A stretch of DNA of 64,000 bases from Diphasiastrum complanatum. Its lineage: Eukaryota > Streptophyta > Lycopodiopsida > Lycopodiales > Lycopodiaceae. The DNA lies in the NCBI GenBank assembly GCA_029204225.1, contig CM055106.1, forward strand, positions 47,877,337 through 47,941,336. The letters are read 5' to 3'. The position numbers and the translations under genes are program-made. Below, piece after piece: positions 34,050 through 46,350 of the stretch (its first letter is position 1; the number at the start of each line of letters is the position of its first letter). The notes under the pieces were generated by a model that was not told where the DNA came from, made no database searches, and was given only the letters and a program-made list of their open reading frames with translations.

Positions 34050-34906
34050 CAGGCAGCTCAGCTTTCACATTAGAAGAATTCTGCGGGTTAGTGGCGAACC
34101 ACAGACATTCGAGGAGGCAATTGAAGGTCCAGAAAAGGACAAATGGATCCAAGCCATGAACGAAGAGATCGAGTCTATGAGGAAGAACCAGGTATGGACG
34201 TTGGAGCCATTACCTCATAAGCGTAAGACTGTCAAATGCAAATGGGTATTCAAACTCAAATATGGACCAAACGAGAGTGTGACGAAATACAAGGCAAGAC
34301 TGGTAGCGAAGGGTTTCTCCCAGATACGGTATTGACTATTCTGAAACCTTCTCTCCTGTTTTCAAACATTTGTTACTACGTCTGTTGTTTGCATATGCAG
34401 TAGCTTATGACCTCAGGATCCACATTGTGGACGAGAAGATAGCCTTCTTGCATGGCGAATTAGACGAAGAGGTCTACATGGATCAAACCCCAGGATTTGT
34501 CTCGAATTCACTGCTGGCAAGAATGGTGCTAACAAATGACGACTGTCCAAAGACTGAGGAAGAAAGAGAACATATGCAGCTCACTCCCTACAGAATGCTG
34601 ATAGGTTCACTGATGTACCTTGCAGACAACACATGTCCTGATATTGCTTATGCAGTATTCAGAATGAGCCAATTCTGCACGAATCTAGGCTCGACACATT
34701 GGAAGATTGTGAAACAAATTTTGCAATATCTTCAATTAATGAGGGATTATGGCTTGTGTTATTGTCGTGATGCAGGTCTCAGGATACTTTCCTACAGTGA
34801 CACTAGCTGGGCATCTCTCAGGGACGACTTTAAAAGCGTCTCAGGAGGATACACCATCGCATCAGGAGCAGCAGTTCTCTCGTCGGCAAGAAGCAGACCA
34901 TTGTAG
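34050..34906 (+). pseudogene. RT of copia element B, catalytic block deleted
   Basis: The RT start (EPQTFEEAIEGPEKDKWIQA, CKWVFKLKYGP, KARLVAKGFSQI) and second block (HIVDEKIAFLHGELDEEVYM) are present. After GFVS the sequence jumps to NDDCPKTEEEREHM, the segment preceding RNase H. The LYGLKQ and YVDD blocks are missing, about 150-200 residues, so no polymerase activity is possible. Confidence 0.8.
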
Positions 34907-35280
34907 CCTAGTCGTCCTACGAAGCTAAGTACGTAGCAACAGCAAAGATGGCCAACAAAATAATTTGGCTAAGGCAGTTCCTAGACGAATTGAGCGAAAC
35001 AAGGAATGAGCCATTGGTCTTGCAGATGGACAACACCTCTGCGATACACCTGACAAAAGATCCCGTGTTTCACTCAAGAACAAAGCACATTCCGATCAAG
35101 TATCACTTGATCAGGAATCTGATTGAAAGGAAGATGATGCAGACCACCTTCATAGGAACGAAAGATATGGTTGTTGACATCTTCACAAAGGCTCTAGACA
35201 AAGGACTCTTTGAGAGGCAAAGGAGCAATCTCGGGATCATAAAACTACCATGCTTCGAGAGGGAGCTGAAGAAACAAAGT
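34860..35280 (+). pseudogene. RNase H of copia element B
   Basis: YSDTSWASL, a frame break, then IIWLRQFLDELSETRNEPLV, LTKDPVFHSRTKHIPIKYHL and DIFTKALDKGLFERQRSNLG. This is the usual RNase H end of the polyprotein, lying about 100 bp before the 3' LTR. Confidence 0.8.
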
Positions 35281-35383
35281 GTTTATGAATACAAAGCCTT
35301 GCTAGCTTATGGTCCCTCACCTGACGAACATGTTTGTGAACTCAAACATCTGAAGACACAAAACATGAAGAGTTTTGCGAACA

Positions 35384-36289
35384 TGAAAGTCAACGAAGAC
35401 GAAGACCAACAGTTCGCGAACACGAACGATCCACAAACGAGATTCCCTTGCGGTCCTATACGAGAGAAAGATGGACGAGGTAAACGAAACCAACAGTGGA
35501 AACGAAACCCGTTTTGTCCTCACGCTCCAAGGAGTACCACCAGAGATCATGCAAGTACCAAAAGTACAGAGATCTGACCTGATGGCATGATGTCAACAAA
35601 TACTCCCTAGGTCATGGCTAAACTGCCACTCTTGTAATTCTCTGGTTAGTTGTAGATGGTTAATCACTCTAATCTTAGATTTGCATAGAGAGATTGTACT
35701 TACTAAATAATACTTGACATATATCAATAGCATACACAATGTGTAACCAAGCAAGAAAGAACAAGAAGAAGTATGATGTTAGTAAGCAATCAAGACGAAC
35801 ACAGACATAAGCTCGATCTGTGTGCGAGAAGATAATTCTGTCTAGGATCAGAAGATCCAATAGTCCGCTAGTGAAGCGAGACTACTACTCGTGAGAGAGG
35901 CGTGCTTCTCTCACGCCAACGCACTGCATGGATTCGCATGCAGTGCCTTGAAGAAATCAGAGAAAATCAATATAGATTATTTTTCTGATTGTGTCTGATC
36001 CTGGATGTTGAATGCTTATGCTGTTTATTTTAATATGTCTGAGTTTTCTTGTTCCCTTTGAATTATGCACCTTGGTTGAAATGAAGTCGAATGCTATATT
36101 AATTTTAAGAACGTAGATCGGTAGTACCTGACTACAATCTCTGGAGGACTGTAAGAGTGTTTCAGCTGATAGTGCCCAGCAAACGCATCTAAACTCCATC
36201 TGAATCTCGAAAGAGAGTCACGAATGTTTCGTGAATTTTCTTCTCACGATTCTCATCATTCGTATCGGAGCACCGCTCGACTCCCAACA
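35384..36289 (+). repeat. 3' LTR of copia element B
   Basis: The LTR starts TGAAAGTCAACG and ends CTCCCAACA, directly followed by the TTCTC target duplication. Confidence 0.88.
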
Positions 36290-36779
36290 TTCTCTCCTTG
36301 CACACATCGCTCTTCCAAAGAACAAGCATTGGCATTCAAGCCATAAACCTGCATTCTCCAATGGTGATGACATAGAGCATGCCAATCACCCCAATTGTAT
36401 TGAGGTCCTGCATAAGGCATTAATGTGACAACACTATTCAAGGGGACATCAATGCTAGTCAAAGAAAATAAACCCAATCCTGCATTACGAAAGTGCTCAC
36501 TTGGCTCGATCATATACATATGACCCCAATATGAAAATGATGTTCCACATAATGGTAGTGGTACTCTATCAGGCCAACATGAATATTTTTTTCTATCAAA
36601 GGGCTTTACCAATGCTTCTAGGTAGGGAGGAAGGGGAGACTCAGTCAATGAGTTTAAAACATTCTTGGATAAGTCAACAGTACATAAATTTGGTTGTTCA
36701 TTTTCAAATCTTGTCAAAATGCGTCCAAGTCATGTTCTTTTTTTTAATGGAGTAAATCTAGATGGGAAGAAGAGGAGAT

Positions 36780-37190
36780 TCTACACAAGGTATGTGAAGT
36801 GATGTGGGATGGATAGAATCAATGTGAGGTGTCGTGGGATGGATAGAATCGATGTGAGGTGTCATGAGATAGATAGAATCGATGTGTGGTGACATCGTGG
36901 AATGAATAGAATCCATAGTAAAATTTGCGTGACGTGTTGTGGGATGGATAGAATTGATGTGAGGTGTCGTGGGATGGATAGAATCGATGTGAGGTGTCAT
37001 GAGATAGATAGAATCGATGTGTGGTGACATCGTGGAATGAATTGAATCCATAGTAAAATTTGTGTGAGGTGTTGTGGGATGGATAGAATCCATGCGAGGT
37101 GTCAAGGGATGAATAGAATCTATGTGTGGTGATATCGTGGGATGAATAGATTCCATGGAAAGATCTATGTGAGGTGTGGTGGAGTGAGTG
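36780..37190. repeat. ~30-bp minisatellite, partly coding
   Basis: Units such as GTGAGGTGTCGTGGGATGGA-TAGAATCGAT repeat about a dozen times, with a higher-order duplication (36,840-36,922 and 36,974-37,060). On the minus strand it stays open and encodes PHIDSIHPTT-like decamers fused to the protease remnant. Confidence 0.88.
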
Positions 37191-37765
37191 ACGTGCGAAA
37201 TGGAAAGATGCATAGCTTCCACATCATGAGGTGTGTAGTGACTAGTGAAACCACTATCCATTAGTTGCCCAACACCAAGCAAGCTCCTAGTAAGATTAGA
37301 AACATAGAGTACATTTTCTATATCCAATCTTTTAGAGGATCCAAGACTTAAATAGATTGTTCCCACTCAATCTATTCTACATTCTTGATCACTTGTTGTT
37401 AGAATAGAATTTTTACAACCTAAAAAAGGTACAAGAGTTGAGAAGAATTCCTTTTGGAATGTCATGTGGGAACTAGCCCCACTCTCAATCCACCATGTGT
37501 CATTGGAGTAGCTCTTGCTTGTTGGTGTAGATGCCATCAAGGATGAATCAACTTCATCCTCATAATCCTCAATGGTAAGGTTGTCTTGCTTACTCTCATC
37601 TTGTGCATTCTTCTTTTTGTAGCATTGGGATGCAAAGTGCTTTCCACAAAAGAAGCACTTTTGTTTGGCTTTGTCTTTCTTCTTTCCTTTAGAGCTTGAT
37701 TCTTGATCATCATCACTTTTGCCATGCTTTGGATCTTCTTCTTGGACTTCCATCATGTAGTACAT
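37191..37765 (-). pseudogene. copia gag zinc knuckle and protease fragment
   Basis: The frame has a Lys-rich gag tail, a knuckle CFFCGKHFASQC (one residue shorter than CX2CX4HX4C), the protease start WWIESGASSHMTFQKEFF (Asp changed to Glu in the DSGAS motif) and, past a stop near 37,367, IENVLYVSNLTRSLLGVGQL. It closely resembles the element at 11.7 kb. The altered catalytic residue and short knuckle show decay. Confidence 0.75.
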
Positions 37766-37769
37766 TTAG

Positions 37770-38845
37770 ATTGATTGTTTTTTATCGCTTATCAATGGAA
37801 TTGACCCCTATCATGCGATATAGCTCAAAATTATTGTCTATCACTTGAGATAAGGCATTGAGCAATTTCGAGTTTATGACATTCATTTAACTTTGAGTGT
37901 TGTGCTTACATGTGAGACAACTCAATTTTGGTCCTAATTACTCATCATTGTTCTTTGAGTGATCATAATTGACCAACATCACATCAAATATCTCAATCTT
38001 GGTGTCTATCAATGTAAATAGCCCCATTCTGGTGTCTCTATCACTGCTCTTGTCAATTGCTCCCATCTCCATCCATCAACAATCCCTTCACGAAAAAAAC
38101 CCACCTCCAATCCCTCCTCGGATTCCACCCACAGAGATTTCAGATCTCTTCTATCCTTAATCTTCCTTCAACTGGCTTTAACCACACAACACACAACCAT
38201 GTTCCTCGAAATCTATTAGCTCATTGGTACCATACTTCATGGAAGTAGTAGTATATCTAACATCCCTCAGTGTATTACAAATAAGAAGCAAGAATATAGC
38301 GCCCAGCTAAAACATGTTTTTTCATTTTTTTTAAAATGTTCCGACCCAGTACGTTTTGACCCAAAAGGGTCGAAACGGGTTTCTAAGAGACACATATATA
38401 ACAAATTAATTAATACTTTATAAACTAAATAATGTCCACAACTTATATTCGACATCAAATCACATATTTACATTTGTCATTTTTTATAAATCACAAAATT
38501 CTCTTAAACACATGGTCATTTTGTACCAACCATTTCAAATCATCTACTTGTCTTATATCAAATCAAATTATTATTAATACTCATTTGTCCTTTTTAAAAA
38601 ATTATCAAAATCGTCAAAGAAAACATGGTCCTCTTGTACCCAAAATATGTCATATCAATCACATGCTTTTGTCCTTTAAAATTCACGCATAAAAATATGT
38701 CATATCACCCACATGCTTTTGTCCTCAAAAAAATTTATAAAATAAGAGTCAAATCACTGTTTTAGTTCCATAATTTGTCTTTTTGACAAACCACTCGCTA
38801 TATGACACCTTCCAAGCCGTAATCACGTATTTCTAGGCAAAAAAA
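37770..38845. other. AT-rich stretch with short repeats
   Basis: No gene is recognised. A ~32-bp unit AATATGTCATATCA…CACATGCTTTTGTCCT occurs twice (about 38,645 and 38,695), and a CATGGTC…TTGTACC unit recurs at about 38,510 and 38,625. Confidence 0.5.
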
Positions 38846-38954
38846 ATTGCGTGGCATTGCCACGCGTGGCAAAAAAATGCGTGGTAGAGCCACGCGACAC
38901 TTGAAATCTGAAAACTGTATATAAATGCCCTCATTCAATCTTTTCCACGCTACT

Positions 38955-39668
38955 ATGCTATCTCCCGAGAAAAGGCAAAGGATGAAAGCCCTTTGTCTTT
39001 CCGAAAGAAAATCCGATCAACAAGATCGTGGATTCGTTTCGACGGAGATGTCGTCGGAAGAATCCACGAATATTTTCTATGACCTTGATGAGGACGGTTC
39101 CATATTTTTTAACCCTTGAGAGCAACAAGACCAGGGGGACAAAGACAAGTTACTTATCTCACCTTGGATCGGGAGGCAAGGCCAATATGCATGCCCAATT
39201 TGTAAGCAATTCTCTTTTAGCTAATTGCATTTCATATGTTTATTGTTTACCAATAATTTTTTGTTTTTTTTCTAATCATCGATTTGTGTTGATGTAGGTT
39301 GAAAATTATGGGCGTAAGTATACAAATGCCGAGTACAATATTGGATATCGCCAAGGCTATAGTGCCTTGGATGATCATCTTGCGGCACAAGGCGTACATC
39401 CAAGGGTAAATTTTTGTTACATAATTTGTATTTCTCAAATTTTTGATACACAATTTGTATTTCATTTCATTTTTATGACATGTGTTTGGCTAATAATTAT
39501 TAATTTGTTTTGTGAATGTGTATGTAGAGGGCATCCGCTTTCTTTGTGGAAGAAAGTACGGGAGGAAACCAAGGAGAAGAAGGGAATGAAGATGAAGGGG
39601 ACGAAGGCGAAGACGAAGGACAAGATTCGGCTTCGGACAACGATGAGGGAGAAGATAGTGAAGACTAA
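38955..39668 (+). CDS. Spliced gene, acidic C-terminus, unknown family
   Basis: The last two introns are well supported. Exon ending at 39,201 (CAATTT|GTAAGC); exon 39,298-39,405 (GATGTAG| … AAGG|GTAAAT) encoding VENYGRKYTNAEYNIGYRQG then YSALDDHLAAQGVHPR; final exon 39,528-39,668 (TATGTAG|) encoding RASAFFVEESTGGNQ and an acidic tail to TAA. Phases agree across both junctions. The first exon likely starts near ATG 38,955 (MLSPEKRQRMKALCLSERKS, then STEMSSEESTNIFYDLDEDG), but a frame change near 39,100 is needed to join it, so it may be a pseudogene. No family recognised. Confidence 0.45.
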
Positions 39669-40260
39669 GAAGCCTACTATTACTTCTTAGATTTGATGTA
39701 TTTTTAGTATTTGCCACAGTAGAAAAAAAGGTATTAGTATCAATGCTCTTTAGAAGCGAATATGTACACTTTTTTGAATTATGAATATAAACTTTTGTAT
39801 TTGATCATCTCTATCTCATTATGTATGGAATGATTGTTTTTTGTATATGTTTTTCTATTTCAGCTTGTATAAATTTGTTGTAAATATATACAAACAATAA
39901 AAAAACAAACAAAAACATCAATTTAAGACGATAAAAACATACCTCATCTATTGTTTGAATGATCTTTAATTCATTCTAAGATGCATCTCTTTTTTTCTCT
40001 ATAAAAGCAAACAATGAAAACCAAATCATTGTTAGATTACAAAACAAATAATTATTGTTAGATTACAAATCAATCAACAAAATGATAATTGTTAGAATAC
40101 AAATCAAAGAATCATTGTTAATTAAAAAATCATTACTCATTGTTACATTAATCTCACCATGTTGAAGATACTATAAAAATGCACTTTATGACTCAAATGT
40201 AATCTACCAAAATTTAGAATGCATAATATACCTCATGAATAAACAATGAAAAACTAGCAA

Positions 40261-40407
<147 letters not shown>

Positions 40408-40583
40408 AAGCTTTTCTTTAAAATTTAGAATGTCTAACATACTTTATGCATTTGCTTGGATTGTCTCCTTTCCTTCAAAATTGCATAGGTTTTTTCTACA
40501 AAAGCCAACAATGAACAATCATTCACTAACCAACCAATAAACAAATCAATAAACAATGAAAAACTAACAAACAAAACTATCTC

Positions 40584-40692
<109 letters not shown>

Positions 40693-40974
40693 AAGCTTTT
40701 CTTTCAAAAGCTTCTCTTCACGAAATCTATTTGCAAATGCAGTCGAGGCTTCCACCTTCTCCATTTTGCGGGTTTTTTTTTTTTGTTAAAATATTTTTGC
40801 ATGGCACTGCCACGCGTGACAGTGCCACGCCCTAAAAACTTTTCCAGAAAACTTGCCACGACGTGGCAAGTTTTTGCTTGTTGGAAAAATTTGCCACGCG
40901 TGGAAAAATTTCAAGCATTTTGCCATGCATGGCACTACCAGGCGTGGCAGTGCCATGCGGATTTAAAATTTTGT

Positions 40975-41190
40975 AAAAGCATTAAGGATGTGGAACTTGT
41001 TCAATTTGTTCTTAATGGCATGTTGGGTGATCATGCTAACTTGGTTCAGAGTTTTGCTATTCAAAAGACATTGCCAAGAATGGAAGATTTGCAAGAGATT
41101 TTGTTGAATGAGGAGTTTAGGCTTCTATAAAGAGGAGGTGCATCTTCTACATCTCAAGTTGGAGAGGATGAAGCAATGTTCACATTAGGG
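40975..41190 (+). pseudogene. copia gag C-terminal fragment
   Basis: KSIKDVELVQFVLNGML, HANLVQSFAIQKTLP and LQEILLNEEFRLL, then a stop and RGGASSTSQ…EDEAMFT match residues ~140-205 of the polyprotein at 11,689. It is cut on the left by the TIR-like element and on the right at AGGGGAAATATGG (41,195). Confidence 0.8.
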
Positions 41191-41194
41191 GAAA

Positions 41195-41530
41195 TATGGG
41201 CTCAAAATGGGCCCTTTGTAAAGATACTTTTGTTGACTTCCTGCCTTTTAAACTTTCAAATAGACTAATAGCATTCATCCATGTGTACAGTATTGCTATA
41301 GTGATGACGGCCTGAAACTTTCTGTCTATAGTTTTGTATTTTTAAAATTTGCATCGGGCAATGAAAACTCATTTTATTGAGTAATAGTTGCTGCCCGTAT
41401 GTCTTTTCGTCACTGCCCATAGAGCATACTATACCTCAGTTTGTATCGCAACACGATTAGCTTGATTTTGCTTACTTACTAGATATTTCAGCATCGCGAG
41501 ATTGTTTTTGCTTGAAAGCCAAGGAAAAAT
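41195..41530 (+). other. Unassigned block sharing its left end with 60,236
   Basis: The block begins TTAGGGGAAATATGGGCTCA then AAATGGGCCCTTT. A very similar start lies at 60,234, also abruptly cutting a copia fragment. The next ~250 bp show patchy similarity. This suggests the same mobile family inserted twice; no coding frame is present here. Confidence 0.4.
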
Positions 41531-41533
41531 CCA

Positions 41534-41686
<153 letters not shown>

Positions 41687-41712
41687 CAAGCATCGAGTTG
41701 TAAGGAGTCATA

Positions 41713-42072
41713 TCTTGATTAGCTATAACTTTCGACTAGTACATCGAAATGTGAAATTGAGTATACCATAAGAAAGAGGACGTCAAGAGCTTCCAACGCA
41801 TACCATATTGTTATAGTTTTGTCTGAAAACAAAAAAGTTATAGCTTTTAGAAAAATGCAATATCTAATCAGCACGTTTGAGTACATTTGCAACTGTGTGA
41901 ATCTACTTGAGCGCACTGATTACATATTGCATTTTTCTAAAAGCTATAACTTTTTTTTTTTCAAGCAAAACTATGACAATATGGTATGCATTGGAAAGCT
42001 CTTGACATCCTCTTCCTTATGGTGTACTGAGTTTCACATTTCGATGCACTGATCAAAACTTATAGCTAATCA
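41713..42072. repeat. Foldback: ~162-bp inverted repeat, 36-bp spacer
   Basis: Arm 1 (41,713-41,874, from CTTGATTAGCTATAAC to ATCTAATCAGCAC) is the reverse complement of arm 2 (41,911-42,072, from GCGCACTGATTACATATTGC to TAGCTAATCAAG), with scattered mismatches. Transcription across it would give a long hairpin RNA. Confidence 0.88.
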
Positions 42073-42131
42073 AGAATGTGATATAGATTCACCGCGTCCG
42101 AGTAGATCTGCAAAGTTGCAAATGTACTCGG

Positions 42132-42291
42132 GTGCTGATTAGATATCCCATTTTTCTAACAACTATAACTTTCTTGTTTCTGAATAGAATTATGAGAATA
42201 TGGTATGTGTTGGAAAGCTCTTGACATCCTCTTCCTTCTAGTGTACTCAATTTCACATTTCGATGTACTGATAAAAATTTATAGCTAATCA
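42132..42291. repeat. Third copy of the foldback arm
   Basis: Direct-orientation copy of arm 2 (GTGCTGATTAGATATCCC … TATAGCTAATCA), containing the same GGAAAGCTCTTGACATCCTC core. Confidence 0.85.
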
Positions 42292-42299
42292 TGACGGTG

Positions 42300-44413
42300 A
42301 ATGACAATATAGGTAACCAATATAGGTTTCGGTGAAATCTCTTCACACTGTCTGTTTAACCAATTAACTTCCACAAGAGTAAATCAACTACTCAAGTTAA
42401 TTGCCCATGATTTAGAAATATTTAATGTCTATGTGCAGATCTTAATTATACTAGTATAACACCACATTTAGATCCATATCCAAATCAATTTTAAGCTAAC
42501 CGATAGATCTATCAGAACATATTTGTTAACTCTGCAAGTAGTTGTCACGCACAATACCCGATCATATGTCTATGTTCACCGACTAGGTTAAGTGCACCAG
42601 ATAACCTTAGTAACCAGGAATACATAGTAGATCCACACAAGATTAATCGTGCACATATGAGAATAATCTCACTATGACCTAGTACATAACACATATGTCA
42701 TTATTTGGTAGATTCCTTCAAAATTCGCATATGTTACTCACATATCTCACTGAGAATCTTGTAACTCAACTACTAAAAAAACTCTATTTCTCATCAGTAA
42801 ATAACATATCTGGGAAATCTCTAAAGTGAATAATTCTACATCACAAGTTTTTCAACCATCATACTTTTACCCACAAAATTTCTTCAACCAGTCAACCTAC
42901 TTTAGAACTTAGAGTACAAACCAAGATTAGGTTGACTTATACAGACATCTTTGGACATAAGATTAAGATTAAAAATTTATTCCATCTGATTCAATCAACA
43001 GAATCTTAAATTAATCCTTACCACCACTATCCATAATCATGAATATCTCACAACTCAAATCCCCCAAACCTCCTCTAGTTCCAGATTATTCAAAACAACC
43101 ACTAGAGATTTCCTCCATTCCCACTGGATGGTCAATTACCAATAACAATTAGGGTCAACTAATGGTTCTATAGATATTTAAAATAAATTCAACTTAATGA
43201 ATTCAAAAAATCGGCGCTATGCAATTTTCTTACGAGGATTATTTACCAATCCAAATTACATAACACTATCACATTTACCTACTCAGGTGTCTCATTTACT
43301 TCCTCCCTTAGATTTTTCATGCACCCAAAAAACTTTATCAGGGAAGGCACCGAAAACTCCTTTGACACTAGTAAATGCTAGATTGCTACCCTTTTGACTA
43401 CACTAACTTAAGTATTACTTTGTACAGGTTGCCTGAACCTAATGGAAAATCCATAAAATTTGGATCCGGACACTCTTTTTACGATATTCGATACACTTAT
43501 TTTTTATCGAATATGGAGCTACCTCCAAATATTATGTCCTTTATTTCATTTATTCACTTTAACAAGTATCTCAAAAGCTTTAGTTTGTCCAATCTTAAAG
43601 ATCAAAATCATTTAGGATGAACCTATCGATGCAACACCGAAGTCGAAAAGGAAGAACCAAAAATACCATTTAACTCAATTTATTGGAAGTAATGGCAACT
43701 CTAGAGTTAAATCGTTAGCTAGCACAATACCAAGAAATCAAATTTCCAGTTACAAGGCACTTGTTTGGAGAAAATTACCATGAAGAATTAGTCCTTTATT
43801 GACGATCCTAAATCCATGAACAATCACATAGACATTACGGTTAGGATAATAAAGTTATTTCCCAAATATTCTCCCGATTAAGGTTGGGTTTGGTTATCCC
43901 TCATTAAGCTTAGCCATTTTTCCATGCGATTAAAGGAAGAGAAATTTAGAGTAGCCAGTGAATAAATATCCATTCTCATTCAAAAAGCTCCTCACGCATG
44001 CAAACCAAGACAAGGCCCAACCAAAAGCAAAAAGGCTACCAAAGTTACCATAAGGTTTTTTTTTTCAAAGAAAAGCCAAACCAACTTTAGCATAAAAAAA
44101 TCCTAGCATAAAGTAAAGGCCTAGACCCCCATTCAAAATCCCTAAAAGGTTTTGCAAAACAAAGAGGAGGCCAGGACGCTGCTACAGCCGCCACCATACA
44201 CAACATTCAGAGAGGCAGCCAGCCATTTTCATCGCGAGAGAGACTTCAAGCACGACTAGGTTTGAAGTGTGCCCATTCATGATCCATTGGCAGGTTTAAA
44301 CCACTCTTCAATGTTATCTCAAACAGCGAACTGCTGTCATCAAGCTAAGCCTCCAGGTCTGAGATCGATCTAATGGATTCATCAGCAGTAATATTACGGC
44401 CAATGAAAGAATC
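42300..44413. other. Unassigned region, no gene recognised
   Basis: It is AT-rich. Short ORFs (43,197-43,397; 43,375-43,620) look composition-driven apart from a few proline-rich stretches. From about 44,160 it becomes GC-richer and would be the 3' flank of the orphan ORF that ends at 44,414. Confidence 0.4.
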
Positions 44414-44431
44414 TCAAAACACATCAGTATT

Positions 44432-45478
44432 TGTTGGAGAGAGGGAGATGAACGAGTTGAGAAAAGGTGTCGTATGTTAGAAACGAAAAATAAGCTCAAA
44501 GAGGTAAGACGAACACGAATGAGACACAAACTCGAACTAGAAATGAACAAGAAACGAACTCGAACAGAAAATGTTTGTGCGCAACGGAACGAGCTATACA
44601 ACTCTCTCCGTAAGCATGACTATGCCTATCAAAACGAACAAAACGGTAGTGATGGGAATCACAGTTGTTCTTGATTACGTAGCCAAACTTTAATAAATGA
44701 ATGAAGCTCCAGAAGAATGGTTTGTCGCGAATAGTAAGACAAACTATTCGTCATGAATGATTCTTGAAGAGCTAGACGGTGCTCGACTGATAATTAGTCA
44801 CGACTGATTCGCAAAAGACAAGACCAAATGTTAGTCGTCTATTACTAGAAAGAACAACTAGAAAGATCAGATGGAATGAATGATAAGCATAGCAATATTA
44901 ACATAGATCTGAACGCAAAACAAAAAATTGTATCAAATTAAGTATATCATGTATACATGTCAATAATGCGGTAGAGCACAAGACAATAGCGGACGAAATT
45001 GTGTGCTCTACGAAGCTTATACAATCTGTAAAGGAATAAAACCTTATTGCTGACAATCAAGAATCAATGCGCAAGGCATCTACTTCGTCTCATTCACTCA
45101 TAGCTCATTAACCTCGTTAAACTGAATACGCAAATGGTATCCAGTATATATATACATTATATTACAAGCGTGCAGATGTGGAAAGTACAGTGGATGTGTT
45201 GTCTGTAAGAGATCGTGGGTTGCTGCAGTTGTTGTCCAATATATTAGCGCAGCTACATGGGGTGAGCGTGAAAAGGGTGCGACGTCAGTCAGTGCTGAGG
45301 TGATCGTTGGTGATGACAATGCAAAAAGTGCGTCACTATTACGAGTAGCCTTAGGATTAGATTTACAGGGTGCCTGTGTGTAAATATGCAGACTGCGTGA
45401 CAACATTAGTAAATATGTAGCATGAATGGAGGTAGATTAAAATGGGATTTAAGGAGAGTAGAGGGAATAAATCCAACA
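44432..45478 (-). repeat. 3' LTR of copia element C (105-bp deletion)
   Basis: 1,047 bp against 1,152 bp for the 5' LTR. The missing segment corresponds to about 50,605-50,720. Confidence 0.9.
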
Positions 45479-45487
45479 CCACCCCCC

Positions 45488-46350
45488 TTAATCTGGATCC
45501 GTGAATGTTTTGATTTTCAGACTGAGCAATGCACAAAATTTGTTGTGTGCATTAACATTGAGTGCTTTCGTGAGGATGTCTGCAACCATGTCTTGCGTTT
45601 TGCAGTACGTTAAGCTCACTTCTTTGTCGAGAACCTTGCCCCTGATGTAGTGATATCTGATCTCAATGTGCTTACTCCTAGAATGAAATCTAGGGTTGGC
45701 CGATAAGGCAATAGCACTTTGGCTATCACAAAACAAAATTGTAGGGCTGTACTGATACAGATTGATGTCTGACAGCAAATTTCTCAACCAAAACGCTTCT
45801 TTAATAGATTGAGAAGCAGCAATGTATTTGGTTTCAGTAGAAGAAAGTGCGATAGAGGTTTGCTTACAACTGTTCCACGAAATAGGACCACCGTTGAAGA
45901 AGAATGTAAATCCAGATATGGACTTACGATTGTCTACATCTCCTCCCCAGCTTGCATCAGAATAACCATTGAGCTTATGAAGATTGTCGTTGCTAACATC
46001 TCCATAGCAGATGCACTGGTTCATGGTAGCTCGAATATACCTCATGACTCGAATAAGAGCCTTCCAATGGATAATGCCAGGATTAGCCATGTATTGGCTG
46101 TGTGAGCTAACAACAAAAGAGATATCTGGTCTTGTATAGACCATTGCCTACATGAGAGATCCTAGTATCGATCGATACAGATACTGTCTCATTTTCTCCT
46201 CTTCCTGCTTTGTCTGGGGACATTGGTCCTTTGACAAATGCAGGCCTGGATCCATTGGTGAGTGAGCTAATTTAAAATTCATCAAATTGCATTTGTTAAG
46301 AACATTATAAAGATACCTTTGTTGAGTGTTTGTTGAGTGATGTAAATCGA
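45488..46350 (-). pseudogene. RNase H of copia element C
   Basis: TRPDISFVVSSHSQYMANPG, YSDASWGGDVDNRKSISGF, SLSSTETKYIAASQSIKEAF, ALSANPRFHSRSKHIEIRYH and DMVADILTKAL. The D, E and D residues of RNase H are visible. A stop near 46,146 separates it from the RT end. Confidence 0.85.

Larger units (their letters stand above)
30449..36289 (+). mobile_element. Ty1/copia element B inside SET-like gene, TSD TTCTC
   Basis: 5.84-kb plus-strand element with ~906-bp LTRs flanked by TTCTC (30,444-30,448 and 36,290-36,294). Internal order is primer site, gag, protease, integrase, RT and RNase H, with stops in most domains. RT lacks the YVDD region. In the first ~215 bp the LTRs differ at roughly one position in ten, mostly transitions, so this is older than element A. 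It lies opposite to the SET-like gene it disrupts. Confidence 0.92.
30266..36717 (-). pseudogene. SET-domain-like gene split by copia element B
   Basis: Two minus-strand parts, 36,290-36,717 and 30,266-30,448, read in one frame when the 5.8-kb copia insertion and one TTCTC copy are removed. The first has WGHMYMIEPSEHFRNAGLGL followed by FSLTSIDVPLNSVVTLMPYA; the GLGLF…P…V…Y.G pattern resembles the start of a SET domain. The second has NSKSTYVMVCAIRPIICGEE then LFMKYSF, like the SET C-terminal R.I..GEEL…Y with the catalytic-type Tyr. SET proteins usually methylate lysine. The canonical NHS motif is not evident, so activity is doubtful. No ATG is found upstream (stop near 36,730), so a 5' exon is missing. 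It lies about 160 bp upstream of tnp2 on the same strand and may be cargo or part of the CACTA unit. Confidence 0.55.

Noticed and set aside
45098..45406. Minus ORFs in the LTRs of element C (also 50,328-50,714)
   Set aside because: They lie wholly within the two LTRs and represent repeat sequence, not a separate gene.
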